Source: Actinomycetes bacterium (GTDB lineage: Bacteria > Actinomycetota > Actinomycetes > Actinomycetales > Cellulomonadaceae). Taken from it: a stretch of 5,490 bases of DNA. Positions 5,455 to 5,490 of this stretch are shown here, one piece after another. Position 1 is the first letter of the stretch. Each line of letters opens with the position of its first letter. The notes beneath the pieces were generated by a model. The model was not told the DNA's origin. It made no database searches and saw only the letters and a list, made by a program, of their open reading frames with translations. The stretch is from assembly GCA_023412515.1 (NCBI GenBank), contig JAEYNO010000165.1, positions 1 to 5,490 on the forward strand, read 5' to 3'. The position numbers and the translations under genes are program-made.

Positions 5455-5490
5455 GCCGCGCCACCTCCGCGGTCGGGCACATGCCCGCGG
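5451..5490 (+). CDS. Start of an unidentified gene, truncated by window edge
   Basis: A GTG at 5451-5453 overlaps the gntR stop (TGA 5452-5454) in the common GTGA arrangement, and an open frame runs to the window end, encoding M-SRATSAVGHMPA (13 residues). This is too short to identify. Overlap with an FCD-type regulator suggests co-transcription and control by it. In actinobacteria such partners are often transporters or catabolic enzymes, but nothing visible here decides that. The main doubt is whether this GTG is the true start. Confidence 0.55.
   Translation, partial: MSRATSAVGHMPA

Overview
The window is very GC-rich, has strong G/C bias at third codon positions and uses GTG and TTG starts. 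This fits a high-GC actinobacterium. The tyrA-cmk-plsC-der gene order and the protein sequences suggest a Cellulomonas-like member of the Micrococcales; that placement is inference from family knowledge, not a database result. All genes lie on the + strand.

Layout: (1) 1-399, the 3' end of a prephenate dehydrogenase gene (tyrA) encoding the C-terminal ACT domain. (2) 396-1100, cytidylate kinase (cmk), probably with a TTG start that overlaps the tyrA stop. (3) 1102-1782, a PlsC-type 1-acyl-glycerol-phosphate acyltransferase, one base after cmk. (4) 1783-1852, a short spacer with a terminator-like hairpin and a possible promoter/ribosome binding site. (5) 1853-3385, the double-GTPase ribosome assembly factor Der (EngA) with an acidic N-terminal extension. 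(6) 3405-4457, an uncharacterised polytopic membrane protein carrying a DEVGKFVTSDNDYFYEP signature. (7) 4458-4731, about 270 bases without a convincing gene, with a hairpin just after the membrane gene and a striking palindrome at its right end. (8) 4732-5454, a GntR-family regulator of the FCD (FadR-like) type. (9) 5451 onward, the first 13 codons of a further gene overlapping the regulator's stop.

The left two thirds is a conserved housekeeping block: aromatic amino acid synthesis, CMP/dCMP phosphorylation, phosphatidic acid synthesis and 50S ribosome maturation. The genes are tightly packed and probably co-transcribed, with a possible restart before der. The right third is a separate regulatory unit. 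The FCD regulator's start codon lies inside a perfect 15+1+15 inverted repeat that is also an 11-bp tandem direct repeat. It looks like an autoregulatory operator controlling the regulator and the translationally coupled gene that runs off the window.

I found no CRISPR array, mobile element, tRNA or rRNA, and no evidence of a new multi-gene system. The most novel-looking items are the operator architecture and the membrane protein of unknown function.
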